Assembly: GCF_021532655.1 (NCBI RefSeq)
Contig: NZ_JAKGAS010000003.1
Location: 248,001-312,000 of the forward strand
Length of the DNA: 64,000 bases
Source: Paraglaciecola algarum
GTDB lineage: Bacteria; Pseudomonadota; Gammaproteobacteria; Enterobacterales; Alteromonadaceae
Reading direction: 5' to 3'
Under the pieces are notes generated by a model. It did no database searches and had not been told where the DNA came from. It was given only the letters and a program-made list of their open reading frames with translations. The position numbers and the translations under genes are program-made. Within the stretch, counting starts at the first letter, position 1, and each line of letters begins with the position of its first letter. Below are positions 37,633 through 46,345 of this stretch, piece by piece.

Positions 37633-38404
37633 CGGTATTTTCATTATTTTTCGCAGGAGCCTTAACCTTTAATTCATAATCTCGCAGCTCTGGCGGGTAA
37701 GTATCACGCAATATTTCCAATACAGGTGATTTAAAATCTCTGACGTAAAGAATATAAGTCACCCAAACCGTTGCCACAATAAAAGCAACAGGGTGTAAAA
37801 ACCAAGTTGAAGCAGCAATACCATAATAGTAGGAGCGAATACCTCGATTAAACTCGTTACCTGCACATGAATTAACTCGAGCCATACGTTTTGCTGTTTT
37901 TAATCTATATTCTTCCGATGGCATATTTTCTTGGTAAGGGCTGCCACCAATTAAAATGCATAAAAAGTTAAACTGCCTTAACGACCAAGTAAATTTAAAG
38001 TACGCATTAACGAATATAAATATCAATAAAATCAGTTTTAACTCAATCAAACTACTGGTCACCACTTGGGCAAAAGGCATATCTGCGGAAAAGCTCAAAA
38101 GCCTATCAACCGAGCCCACTAAAGCAAACAAACCAGCAATAATGTAAATTGTGGTAGAAGCATAAAACGACACACTCGACATCAAGTTATTTACCAATCC
38201 AGCACAGGCAACCGGAATCTCTCTGGCTGCAGATTCCATTGCCCACTGCAACCGATACTCATGAGTGATGCCAATCAGTCCTTTGCGGCCCATTGCACCT
38301 CGTTCCAATACAAAACGATAACCCATCCAACAACTAAGAAATAAAATCACTCCCGTGTAATCCACCCAAGACAAGAGTGCCAGAGTACTTAACAATGCAT
38401 CCAT
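37625..38404 (-). CDS. DUF599 family membrane protein
   Basis: This protein of about 259 residues has four membrane segments. The NNLMSSVSFYASTTIYIIAG stretch (quoted as LMSSVSFYASTT) plus the later FKFTWSLRQFNF matches DUF599 proteins of unknown function. ATG 38404 is preferred over the upstream TTG 38434 because AGGG lies 11 bases before it. The C-terminal end overlaps the convergent hydrolase gene by 8 bases. Confidence 0.85.
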   Translation of the reverse strand: MDALLSTLALLSWVDYTGVILFLSCWMGYRFVLERGAMGRKGLIGITHEYRLQWAMESAAREIPVACAGLVNNLMSSVSFYASTTIYIIAGLFALVGSVDRLLSFSADMPFAQVVTSSLIELKLILLIFIFVNAYFKFTWSLRQFNFLCILIGGSPYQENMPSEEYRLKTAKRMARVNSCAGNEFNRGIRSYYYGIAASTWFLHPVAFIVATVWVTYILYVRDFKSPVLEILRDTYPPELRDYELKVKAPAKNNENTVS

Positions 38405-38614
38405 ATAGTTGAAAGCCCTAATTAATTGAAGCAACTAACATTCTACCTTGATTACTTATCAGCAACACAAATTTAAATCGGTTCATGCCGTAAACCATAC
38501 AGCTGACGGAAATAAGACTTGCCTAAAATGACTTATTTATGTCACAAATCTTTCCTTTATCTGACATTCTGATAGTGCATATTAGCCCCATCTAAATTCA
38601 ACTAATGAAGCGTA

Positions 38615-39679
38615 ATGGGCCTTACAGATAACTTAATTAACGCTGAATTGAATAATATTCTGATACTTAGCCCTAACCTAAAACAGCGTTTATCAGGTGT
38701 CACTACCACTGTACTTCGGCTCACCCCAGTTATTGCTAAAAAGATGCAAATTAGCGTAACTGGACCTGCGCCATTAGAAGATCTGCCATATATTCCCTTA
38801 TGGAAAATCCCCTTTTTATCCCGTACTCATTTCAGAGTCTGGCATGCTCGCCGTAACAACGAGATGATTTTAGGCTTAATACTTAGAGGGATATTTAGAC
38901 TTAAAGTTAAGTTGTTGTTTACCTCTGCAGCCCAACGAGACCATAAACCATTTACCAAAAAACTAATTGCCAAAATGGATGAGGTGATTGCCACGTCACC
39001 ACAAGCTGCAACTTACTTACAAAGACCTGCGGAAGTGGTCATGCACGGAATAAACTGCCAGTTATTTAAACCAGCAGCAAATCCTATGGAATTAAGACAA
39101 TCACTTAATTTACCTGAAGGTTTGTTAATTGGTTGTTTTGGCAGAATTCGCCATCAAAAAGGCCAAGATCTACTGATCGAAGCCGCAGCACGTTTATTAC
39201 CTACAAGACCCAATATTCACATTGTATTTTGTGGTCGCACCACGCCAGAAAATCAAACATATCAAGACGATCTAATCAATAAGCTCAAAGTTGTAGGTTT
39301 ATCTGACAGAGTGACTTTTCTTGGTGAATTGCACTGGCACCAAGTCGTTCAACTTTATCAATCATTAGATATCTTTGTGGCCCCTGCTCGTTGGGAAGGG
39401 TTTGGATTAACTCCCTTAGAAGCCATGGCCTGCGGTGTCCCTGTTATTGCTGGCAAAGATGTGGGCACATTTTCTGAGCAAATAATCCATGGAGAAACCG
39501 GTATGTTATGTGAAAAAGACAATGTCCAAGCCATGACTTTCGCATTACAAACGTTATTAGACGACCCAAAAAGGTTAACTCAACTAGGTAAAAACGCTCG
39601 TGCGCACGTTAAGCAACACTTTTCCATAGAGCGCGAAGCACAAGCGCTAATCAATATTTATAAAAGGCTTTTATCATGA
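38615..39679 (+). CDS. Glycosyltransferase family 4
   Basis: This 354-residue retaining glycosyltransferase has a GT-B fold. The C-terminal domain has GCFGRIRHQKGQDLLIEA, the sugar-nucleotide-binding FVAPARWEGFGLTPLEAMACG and E-x7-E pattern. It probably adds a hexose to a surface glycan or lipopolysaccharide core. Its TGA overlaps the ATG of the next gene by four bases, so the two are translationally coupled. The product and acceptor are unknown. Confidence 0.9.
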   Translation: MGLTDNLINAELNNILILSPNLKQRLSGVTTTVLRLTPVIAKKMQISVTGPAPLEDLPYIPLWKIPFLSRTHFRVWHARRNNEMILGLILRGIFRLKVKLLFTSAAQRDHKPFTKKLIAKMDEVIATSPQAATYLQRPAEVVMHGINCQLFKPAANPMELRQSLNLPEGLLIGCFGRIRHQKGQDLLIEAAARLLPTRPNIHIVFCGRTTPENQTYQDDLINKLKVVGLSDRVTFLGELHWHQVVQLYQSLDIFVAPARWEGFGLTPLEAMACGVPVIAGKDVGTFSEQIIHGETGMLCEKDNVQAMTFALQTLLDDPKRLTQLGKNARAHVKQHFSIEREAQALINIYKRLLS

Positions 39680-40332
39680 TTTTTTTTGATCACTTTAGGT
39701 TCGGCCTAGCTGCCAATTTAAACCAAGATAGTTATTTAAATAAATTTAGCAGTAACCTTGCACAACTAAATCACGAACTAACTGGTAAAACCGTGGCTTT
39801 GGTTGGTAATGCTCGATCACTAGCTGATAGCCATTATGGTGCTGATATTGACGCTAATGATTTAGTTATCCGTATTAACCGCGCCCCTAGAACAAGTTTT
39901 GAATCCCACGGTGAGCGCACAGATTGGTTAGCCTTAGCCACTTCGATACAAAAACAAACTTTTGATGAACTTGACTGCCAGCGTTTACTTTGGATGTCCC
40001 ATAAACGTAAACGGCTACGCAGTTGGATGGCCCACTCCGATGGGTTTTGTTTGTTCCCCAATGCACAATACAAACAACTAAAACAACAACTACAAGCCCC
40101 GCCGTCAACCGGTACTGTACTTATTAAATGGTTGTTGGAGTCAAATGCGGCCAAAATAAACTTATATGGTTTTGACTTTTTCTCTAGCTTATCTTTATCT
40201 GGACGAAGAACGGCTCAACAAGTCCCGCACAATTTTAAAGCAGAAAAATCTTATATCGAAAACTTACTAAAACAACATAAGCATTTACATCTACACAGCA
40301 CAATACAAACTCAGATTAGGTTATTACACTAG
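39676..40332 (+). CDS. GT29-like (sialyltransferase-fold) glycosyltransferase
   Basis: This 218-residue protein resembles the eukaryotic-type GT29 fold. A sialylmotif-L-like stretch runs from VALVGNARSL to VIRINRAP (about 40-71), a motif-S-like stretch is STGTVLIKWLLES plus LYGFDFF (about 144-169), and the catalytic HxxxxE of motif VS is HNFKAE (His 185, Glu 190). It has no signal or membrane anchor. It is coupled to the GT4 gene by a four-base overlap, so it probably extends the same glycan. Bacterial GT29 members often use CMP-Kdo or CMP-sialic acid; the donor here is inferred only. Confidence 0.7.
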   Translation: MIFFDHFRFGLAANLNQDSYLNKFSSNLAQLNHELTGKTVALVGNARSLADSHYGADIDANDLVIRINRAPRTSFESHGERTDWLALATSIQKQTFDELDCQRLLWMSHKRKRLRSWMAHSDGFCLFPNAQYKQLKQQLQAPPSTGTVLIKWLLESNAAKINLYGFDFFSSLSLSGRRTAQQVPHNFKAEKSYIENLLKQHKHLHLHSTIQTQIRLLH

Positions 40333-40566
40333 AGCGTGCTGGACATTTGCGATCTAGGCACAAAGATAATTTTCGAAGTGATTTCTTTCATATTTATGCA
40401 TATACCCTCTTTTCTTATCTAAAAATGGATTAAGTCACAATATTTTCTTTAATTAGCAATATGTTAGCTAATTTGATAAAAATGAGTAAACTATTAGAAT
40501 AAACAGTTGAAAATAGAAATATACTCAAATGGCGAACTAAGACTCATACTATTCTAGGCAGGAGAA

Positions 40567-41352
40567 ATGGAACAAGAAATTATGGTTTATGACAGATTCT
40601 CATGTGGAAACTGTGCTGATAGCAAAAGCCTTGGTTTTGATTTTACCATGGCATTTCAGCCTATTATTAATTGTAAAAATTATGAAATTTATGGATATGA
40701 AGCATTAGTCCGTGGTTTAAACAATGAATCAGCTTACTCGGTAATCTCTCAAGTTAACGATGAAAACCTTTATTTATTTGATCAACTATGTCGAGTAAAG
40801 GCTATTTCTTTAGCAGCTAAGCTCAATTTAGAGTCGATGCTTAGCATTAACTTTCTTCCAAATGCGGTCTATAAACCAGAGCGTTGCATACGTACAACTT
40901 TAGATGCAGCTAAAAAATATGGTTTTCCAGCTGACAGAATAATGTTTGAATTTACAGAAGTTGAAAAAATTAAAGATACTAAATTCATTAAAAGTATTGT
41001 TGAATATTACGAAAAATTAGGATTTAAGACTGCAATAGATGACTTTGGCTCTGGTTATGCTGGTCTGGGTTTGTTGGCAAATTTTCAAACCAACATTGTA
41101 AAACTGGATATGGATCTCATTCGCAACATCAATCAAGATGCAACTCGTCAATCAATAGTAAAAAATTGTTTAAACCTATTTCGAGATTTAAATATTACTC
41201 CACTAGCAGAAGGTATCGAAACCAAAGAAGAGTTCTTGTGCTTACGCGATTTTGGTATCGAATTAATGCAGGGTTACTTTTTTTCAAAACCAAGCTTTGA
41301 GAATTTACCTTTGGTAGATTTTGACGATATTAAACCTAAAGAAAAAATATAA
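40567..41352 (+). CDS. EAL-domain cyclic-di-GMP phosphodiesterase
   Basis: This 261-residue stand-alone EAL protein has the signature E45-A46-L47, Asn 95, Glu 128, the DDFG motif (Asp 158-Asp 159), Lys 179, Glu 214/Glu 217 and Gln 235, so all metal and catalytic residues are present. The first 20 residues carry a C-G-N-C pair (Cys 13 and 16). It should hydrolyse c-di-GMP, lowering biofilm and polysaccharide production. A GGAG precedes the ATG closely. It is monocistronic. Confidence 0.92.
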   Translation: MEQEIMVYDRFSCGNCADSKSLGFDFTMAFQPIINCKNYEIYGYEALVRGLNNESAYSVISQVNDENLYLFDQLCRVKAISLAAKLNLESMLSINFLPNAVYKPERCIRTTLDAAKKYGFPADRIMFEFTEVEKIKDTKFIKSIVEYYEKLGFKTAIDDFGSGYAGLGLLANFQTNIVKLDMDLIRNINQDATRQSIVKNCLNLFRDLNITPLAEGIETKEEFLCLRDFGIELMQGYFFSKPSFENLPLVDFDDIKPKEKI

Positions 41353-41771
41353 ACATATACTCACTCACGGTACATTACAAAAAAGCAGCAGCCTAGTTAG
41401 CAACTTTGAATTTTAGTCACTAGGTTGGCAAAACATTCACTTCGTTAACCTGCACCCGTTCAGTTTTTAACTCGAATCCCTTTGGGCTAAACTGCCACCA
41501 TTACCCGACGTCAAGATCAAACTATACTTCCGTAGGCATCTGTTTTAATTAAGTTTATTAAAAATATTTATTATCATAGATGGCCTGTTAATTTCTTCTG
41601 TTAATTTGCATTAATTTATTTTCAAAAATGACAGGAAATTTTACAATTCCTTCCACCGCAAACTAAAAATAGCCATAACCAACTGATATATAACAATATA
41701 AATAATGGCCCTGGAATTGCTTAATACAATAATCCTGCTGTAGGAATAAAGAAGTATCTTAGGAGATCTAA
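41353..41771. other. Gene-free region carrying the PEP-CTERM promoter
   Basis: No frame with coding character is visible. The last 66 bases hold the sigma-54 promoter. A short dyad GGAA-N9-TTCC lies at 41634-41650, 82 bases before the start site, and could bind an activator. No terminator for the EAL gene is apparent. Confidence 0.65.
41706..41721 (+). promoter_or_regulatory. Sigma-54 promoter of the PEP-CTERM gene
   Basis: TGGCCCTGGAATTGCT matches the RpoN consensus TGGCACG-N4-TTGCT at the -24 GG, the -12 GC and most flanking positions with exact spacing. The start site would be near 41732, giving a 40-base leader with an AGGAG ribosome site. PEP-CTERM genes are known to be RpoN-controlled through PrsK/PrsR in several bacteria. 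Confidence 0.75.
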
Positions 41772-42404
41772 ATGAAAAATAAAATGTTTAATATGATGTT
41801 TACTTGTATGATTTTATCGGTTAGTTGTTTTACAAATGCCGGTTTAATTAGCACTTTTTATGCAAGCGATAATGGTGGTGATAACGGTGGAGCGGTTTAT
41901 TTTGACCTAAACATTAACAATAATGATTTAATTATTACTGGCTTTGATATCAACTCCAGTACTACTAATTTTTTTAGTGACTTCGAAGTCTGGTTGTTAA
42001 ACGGACTCACCTCTCAAGGTAATGAAACTTCTTCTAGTTGGGTAAAAGTAGCAACAGGAAGTGGTACCTCTGCCGACGAAGATAATGCAACAGCAGTTAC
42101 GCTTTCTAATTCGTTCACTTTAAATGCAAATACTCTATTTGGCATGTCACTAGTAGCTGGTTCTAATACTTCCCATGAATATACTAATGGCAATGCTAGT
42201 AATCAAAATTATGCTAACACAGACCTATCTTTATCTTTTGGCTCTGCAACTAACTCTCCCTTCTTAGGTGGCGTGTTTACGCCAAGAGTTTGGAATGGCG
42301 CGATCAAATATGATATTGCTTCTAACGCAGTTCCCTCTCCATCAAGCATTAGTATTTTCGCATTTGGTATTTTACTTCTACTCGTTCGTCAACTTAAAAA
42401 GTAA
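41772..42404 (+). CDS. PEP-CTERM sorting-domain exported protein
   Basis: This 210-residue secreted protein has a signal peptide ending after about FTNA. The mature part is acidic, Asn/Ser/Thr-rich and beta-sheet-like. The C-terminal 25 residues form a variant PEP-CTERM tail: VPSPSS, a hydrophobic ISIFAFGILLLLV helix and basic RQLKK. Such tails are cut by exosortase, usually in exopolysaccharide-producing cells; no exosortase is encoded in this window. AGGAG precedes ATG. It is the only gene before a stem-loop terminator, with a sigma-54 promoter upstream. Confidence 0.88.
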   Translation: MKNKMFNMMFTCMILSVSCFTNAGLISTFYASDNGGDNGGAVYFDLNINNNDLIITGFDINSSTTNFFSDFEVWLLNGLTSQGNETSSSWVKVATGSGTSADEDNATAVTLSNSFTLNANTLFGMSLVAGSNTSHEYTNGNASNQNYANTDLSLSFGSATNSPFLGGVFTPRVWNGAIKYDIASNAVPSPSSISIFAFGILLLLVRQLKK

Positions 42405-42426
42405 CGCCTTAGCAAACCTCAACTAA

Positions 42427-42450
42427 AAAGCACCACTAATCTGGTGCTTT
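42427..42450 (+). terminator. Stem-loop after the PEP-CTERM gene
   Basis: A perfect 9-bp stem (AAAGCACCA/TGGTGCTTT) with a 6-base loop starts 22 bases after the stop codon. The T tract is short (three T inside the stem, then AACTTCTGTTTG), so it is a moderate terminator. Confidence 0.75.
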
Positions 42451-42739
42451 AACTTCTGTTTGTAGCTTTGTCCTGAATTTGTTTAATCATCCTATTCAAA
42501 ATCTATGGGGGCAGAGCAATTCGAAATATGCTTTTAACTTAGCAGCAATAACCGATGGGGCCACCCATTAGCCAGCCGATGTCAATAACGCGTCAGTAAT
42601 TGGATCGCATTTGCAACAATAAAACTGAAGTTCCATCCCACACTGTTTTGAATTCGTTTTAAAAATAGACTTAATAAATCAATCTGTTAGCTTAAAAATA
42701 CATAGAACAAAAATCATACAACAATAAGGCAGATTATAC
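42451..42739. other. Short gene-free stretch before the zinc-ribbon membrane protein
   Basis: No recognisable gene, repeat or strong regulatory site is visible. AAGG about ten bases before 42740 is the only ribosome site seen. Confidence 0.5.
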
Positions 42740-43612
42740 ATGGATGTTAACTATTACTACTACACTCTAATGCTAATCCCTATGCTGGCTGGCCGGTCAA
42801 TGATGACCATTTTTAGTTCAGCCGCAGTGGCAACTAAGGGGAAATATGAATACTTTGACGGTATAGATATGGTTGAAGTACTACCTCTAGCAACTCTCAC
42901 TAACCTACCACACTGGGTAACCGATCCTAAATTTTTAATCGCTACATTTATTCTCGCCATTTTAGAAAAAAGAATAAGCCAATCGCCCTCTTTTCAAGAT
43001 TTTTGGAACATGAATGAAGCTAAAATAAAAGGTATTTTAGCCGGAGTAATCGCCTTTGTTATGGTAAATGAAACTACTGACCAAATCATCAAAAGTGTCA
43101 TAGCAACGTCAATTGAAGAGACCAATGTTATCCAACAGGCTGTATTAACCTTTGAAAATGCCTGGGTTGGCGTAATCGCTTTTTTTACCTGGTTACTCGC
43201 AGCAATAAGAAGTTCGGTTATGCTGTTTTTAATTGAAGCTGATCATGATGACAGTATAGGGTTTCGTAAAATGATCGGACGCCTTGAGTCTGCTTTAGGG
43301 ATGTTTGGCCCTCTCATATTCATAATTATGCCCCTTGTGGCGCTCGCTTGTGCTGGATTTGCTGTGGCTATTGTAGCCTTTATTAAATATCGCGTGCGCA
43401 AATTAGAAAGAAAACACCACCAGTCTTGCCTTAGTTGTGGAAACGAAAACCATATGTCAGCATTTCATTGCGGCACTTGTGACTCCCCGCTAGAGAATGT
43501 AAAAGATGTGGGTTTCATAGGACTATCAAAAATGGATGTGCCTGCTGGAGATAAGTTAGTCCATAAACAAAAGTTATTAGAATCGAATCGATGTAGTTAT
43601 TGCGCATCTTAA
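42740..43612 (+). CDS. DUF4126-like membrane protein with zinc ribbon, cut by an in-frame stop
   Basis: This 290-residue part has five or six membrane segments (residues about 5-225), with KYEYFDGIDMVEVLPLAT and LPHWVTDPKFLIATF stretches resembling DUF4126 proteins. A cytosolic tail follows with a CLSCG...CGTC zinc ribbon near 232-252 and the first half (CSYC) of a second ribbon. TAA at 43610-43612 stops the frame, yet the same frame reopens at once and runs to 44041, with CKKC completing the second ribbon. This suggests a premature stop in a 433-codon gene. A truncated protein with one complete ribbon may still be made. Confidence 0.78.
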   Translation: MDVNYYYYTLMLIPMLAGRSMMTIFSSAAVATKGKYEYFDGIDMVEVLPLATLTNLPHWVTDPKFLIATFILAILEKRISQSPSFQDFWNMNEAKIKGILAGVIAFVMVNETTDQIIKSVIATSIEETNVIQQAVLTFENAWVGVIAFFTWLLAAIRSSVMLFLIEADHDDSIGFRKMIGRLESALGMFGPLIFIIMPLVALACAGFAVAIVAFIKYRVRKLERKHHQSCLSCGNENHMSAFHCGTCDSPLENVKDVGFIGLSKMDVPAGDKLVHKQKLLESNRCSYCAS

Positions 43613-44041
43613 GGCAATAACAAAGGCATAACTAGCGAGTGTAAGAAATGCTCACGTCCATTATTTAAATCCAAACAAGATGCACAAACCTATTTAAATA
43701 ACTTGGCAAAGAAAATACCACTTACCTTAGCCGTAACTTCCGCTTGCGGCTTATTTCCGATTGTAGGCTTAATTCCTGGAATAATATTCTATCGTTTGTA
43801 TTTAATAGCAGGTTTAAAAGTTCACGTTAGCAACAAATCTAGTTTCGTCATTCGAATTTTGTTACGCATCTTTTTTATCATTCTCATTTTTTGGAACATG
43901 ACCCCGTTTTTCGGATTCATATCAATCCCACTAATGGCCATGACGAACTACTTACTTTATTCAAATGCAATAAAGAAACAGATACGCGTATTCAAACCAA
44001 AACCTATAGCGGAATATAGCCAAGTACCTAGTGTGCAGTGA
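43613..44041 (+). pseudogene. C-terminal part of the same zinc-ribbon membrane protein after the stop
   Basis: These 142 codons continue the preceding frame without a shift. They begin GNNKGITSECKKC, the second half of a zinc ribbon, and then code for three membrane segments (SACGLFPIVGLIPGIIFY; FVIRILLRIFFIILIFW; FGFISIPLMAMTNYLLY, quoted in part). The only internal ATG late in the stretch has no ribosome site, so independent translation is unlikely. It ends in VPSVQ. Read-through of TAA or a recent nonsense mutation are the two explanations. Confidence 0.7.
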
Positions 44042-44209
44042 TAGAAAATCTAACGCATTTAAATCATCAAAAATAAGTGCACTAATGCCAATCGGTATAA
44101 CATAACTAGAAGTTTTAGCTTTTTAATCTACACTCGAATAGCAAAGTAAATATCTTTATGTTGCAACTTATGGAAGTAAACATTAATCATTATTAAAGGA
44201 AAATATAAT

Positions 44210-44449
44210 ATGGCTGCTGTAATCACTACAAAAGATGGCACGGAATACAAATGTTTAGGAGGAGATAAAGATGAAATGGCCAAAAAAGTAAATGATGGGG
44301 CTAAAATGATATTATGTGGTGGCAAGTGGATAGCTTCTAGCACCATTTCAACTATTAGTATTGAATCTCCAGAAGAACCAGATAAACCAAGATCAGCGCC
44401 AAGAGAGAGTGTATTGGTTCATCATAACCACTACTACACTAACTCTTAA
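44210..44449 (+). CDS. Small protein of unknown function
   Basis: The 79-residue product has an initial MAAVITTKDGTEYKCLGGDKDE (quoted in part as TTKDGTEYKCLGG), two Cys (15 and 36), then a Pro/Ser/His-rich tail (APRESVLVHHNHYY). It has no signal or membrane helix. AAAGGAAAA seven bases before ATG and a bidirectional terminator 60 bases after support expression. No family is recognised. It may be a tail of the neighbouring membrane-protein locus. Confidence 0.6.
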   Translation: MAAVITTKDGTEYKCLGGDKDEMAKKVNDGAKMILCGGKWIASSTISTISIESPEEPDKPRSAPRESVLVHHNHYYTNS

Positions 44450-44511
44450 TGCTCCAACCTAAGAATCTAACTTAATATCTAAAAACTTCAGCTGTACGGA
44501 AAAATAAAATT

Positions 44512-44542
44512 AAAATCCTATGAACATATATCATAGGATTTT
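44512..44542 (+). terminator. Bidirectional terminator hairpin between convergent genes
   Basis: A perfect 12-bp stem (AAAATCCTATGA/TCATAGGATTTT) with a 7-base loop. A/T runs are built into both stem ends, so it can stop transcription from either side: the small gene at 44449 and the urease-cluster transcript ending at 44649. Confidence 0.82.
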
Positions 44543-44648
44543 CATACTAAACGCTCATTATCATAATAGACGTATGCAGTACCTTCTAAATATTCGAAAA
44601 ATCTGCCGAAATACTCTCCCGAGAATGAATCCAGCAATTAAGAAAGAC

Positions 44649-44852
44649 TTAATCCTTCTTTTTATTAGCCTTTTTAACCTTCAACCAGCCGTATCCTTTA
44701 AACACAACCAAAGCTAACAAAGCGTAAAATGCGATGTGATAAGCCATATGGAATTCACCATCACCCAAAGCATGATCAACATGGGCCAAGGCTTGAAAAC
44801 TTAATAAAATACTGCAAATAAACAGTGTGATCTTTGTCGTTAAATTTTTCAT
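44649..44852 (-). CDS. Small membrane protein at the end of the urease cluster
   Basis: The product is 67 residues from ATG 44852, which has AAAGGA eight bases upstream; an open frame of 13 codons upstream is unlikely. A signal-like helix (ITLFICSILLSFQALA) leads to a short His-containing periplasmic segment (HVDHALGDGEFHMAYH: five His), then a second helix (IAFYALLALVVF) and a Lys-rich tail. The location 94 bases after ureG on the same strand and the His pattern suggest a role linked to nickel or urease, by inference only. Confidence 0.68.
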   Translation of the reverse strand: MKNLTTKITLFICSILLSFQALAHVDHALGDGEFHMAYHIAFYALLALVVFKGYGWLKVKKANKKKD

Positions 44853-44946
44853 AAATGTGTCCTTTAAATAATCCTTAGTTAATAATAACAATCTGCATTC
44901 ATAATTACTCCATCAAAATACAAATTACTGTTATAAACCTTTCTAA

Positions 44947-45561
44947 TTAAACTCTAAGCATGCCTTCAGTTTCAATAAAGTCGATAATTTCAGGTAGCCC
45001 TTGTTTGGTTTTCATATTGCTAAAAATAAAACGTTTGTCGCCACGCATTTTTTTACTGTCTCTGTTCATAACATCAAGAGACGCTCCGACTAATTCAGCT
45101 ACATCAATTTTGTTGATAATAAGTAAATCAGACTTAGTAATACCTGGGCCACCTTTGCGAGGGATTTTATCACCAGCCGACACATCAATCACGTATATAG
45201 TTAGATCCGATAGTTCTGGGCTAAAAGTGGCACTTAAGTTATCACCACCACTTTCCACCAATACAAAATCTAGATCGCCATGGCGTGTTTGTAATTCATC
45301 AATTGCGGCTAGGTTCATAGATGCATCTTCACGAATGGCAGTATGTGGACATCCACCGGTTTCAACACCTAGAATGCGGTCCTGTTCTAATGCTCCATGA
45401 CGAGTTAAAAACTCTGCATCTTCTCGGGTATAAATGTCGTTGGTTACCACGGCCATATTGTATTTTTCACGCAGAGCTAAACATAACTCACGTAATAAAG
45501 CTGTTTTTCCTGAGCCTACTGGGCCGCCAACACCTATTCTTAAAACTTGTTTTTTCTTCAT
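44947..45561 (-). CDS. ureG: Urease accessory protein UreG
   Basis: This 204-residue GTPase delivers nickel for urease activation with UreD and UreF. It has P-loop GGPVGSGKT, the Cys-Pro-His nickel site [10 protein letters not shown], and SGGDNL and INKIDV motifs of SIMIBI GTPases. The length is standard. It lies 70 bases after ureF, where a short spacer without a gene separates them. Confidence 0.95.
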   Translation of the reverse strand: MKKKQVLRIGVGGPVGSGKTALLRELCLALREKYNMAVVTNDIYTREDAEFLTRHGALEQDRILGVETGGCPHTAIREDASMNLAAIDELQTRHGDLDFVLVESGGDNLSATFSPELSDLTIYVIDVSAGDKIPRKGGPGITKSDLLIINKIDVAELVGASLDVMNRDSKKMRGDKRFIFSNMKTKQGLPEIIDFIETEGMLRV

Positions 45562-45631
45562 GTTATTCCAATTCTATTCTTTAAATTTCACTCTTTAAAA
45601 CCATGGTAATCGTGTGGGTGTTCCGCATCTT

Positions 45632-46345
45632 TTATGAGCGAAATAACCGGGTATACTGGTTTTCGTGCCAAGCACTTGCCATAGCTAAATGAGGCAAACT
45701 GGCTCCAACTTCGTCATCTGCAACTGAATTTGCTTCATTCACCACCGACTCTACTTTTTCAGACAATTCAAACAGCAAGTTTTGGGCTTGAGTTTGACCT
45801 AAAGGCACAATTTTAGTGGCCGCAGCGACTTGGTTATCGATATAAGTCCAACAAAAACCACTTTGGGCCGCCAGTAAATCTAAGCCAAATGTATAGGCCG
45901 CAATAGTAAACGCACTAACAAAACTGAGTTCTGAATTTTGTAACAACCCCTGCTGTTTATCGGCTTGTAGACTGTCTAACTGATTTAATAGTCGCACCAA
46001 AGCTTTACCCATAGCCACATCAGCCATATGTAATTCGTAACTTTCGCGACTAGCTAGGAGTAAGTCATTCCAATAACAGAATTGTTTATCATCCCCTTCA
46101 ATCAAGGCGCTGTATAAACGTTTGATAATAGCTAAATCTGTTTGTGCCAATGCCACAGATAAATTCAGTTCTATCCAACTATGGGTACTAGCTACATCAT
46201 TAATCCAATCATTTTCAACCGCATATTCTAAACCTTGTGAAAAAGAAAACCCACCCACAGGCAAGTTAGCGCTGCACAACTGCAATAAGCGATTTAGTTT
46301 AAGTGCCTGATTAGAATTAGTGGGAATGGCCATGGCTATGTCCAT
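45632..46345 (-). CDS. ureF: Urease accessory protein UreF
   Basis: This protein of about 237 residues acts as a helical activator of the UreG GTPase in the UreDFG complex. The motif [21 protein letters not shown] (quoted in part: [13 protein letters not shown]) is diagnostic. Several ATGs lie near the start; 46345 has GCGGA about seven bases ahead and 46333 is a shorter option. The longer frame to 46402 would overlap ureE by 86 bases and is less likely. Either chosen start overlaps the ureE His-rich tail by 17-29 bases. Confidence 0.9.
   Translation of the reverse strand: MDIAMAIPTNSNQALKLNRLLQLCSANLPVGGFSFSQGLEYAVENDWINDVASTHSWIELNLSVALAQTDLAIIKRLYSALIEGDDKQFCYWNDLLLASRESYELHMADVAMGKALVRLLNQLDSLQADKQQGLLQNSELSFVSAFTIAAYTFGLDLLAAQSGFCWTYIDNQVAAATKIVPLGQTQAQNLLFELSEKVESVVNEANSVADDEVGASLPHLAMASAWHENQYTRLFRS

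Noticed and set aside
41460..41500. A tRNA-like T-loop sequence (ACTCGAATCCC).
   Set aside because: No acceptor stem, anticodon arm or D-loop can be assembled around it.
44520..44717. A 65-codon frame over the terminator and the small urease-cluster gene.
   Set aside because: It crosses a strong terminator and lies antisense to a better supported gene.
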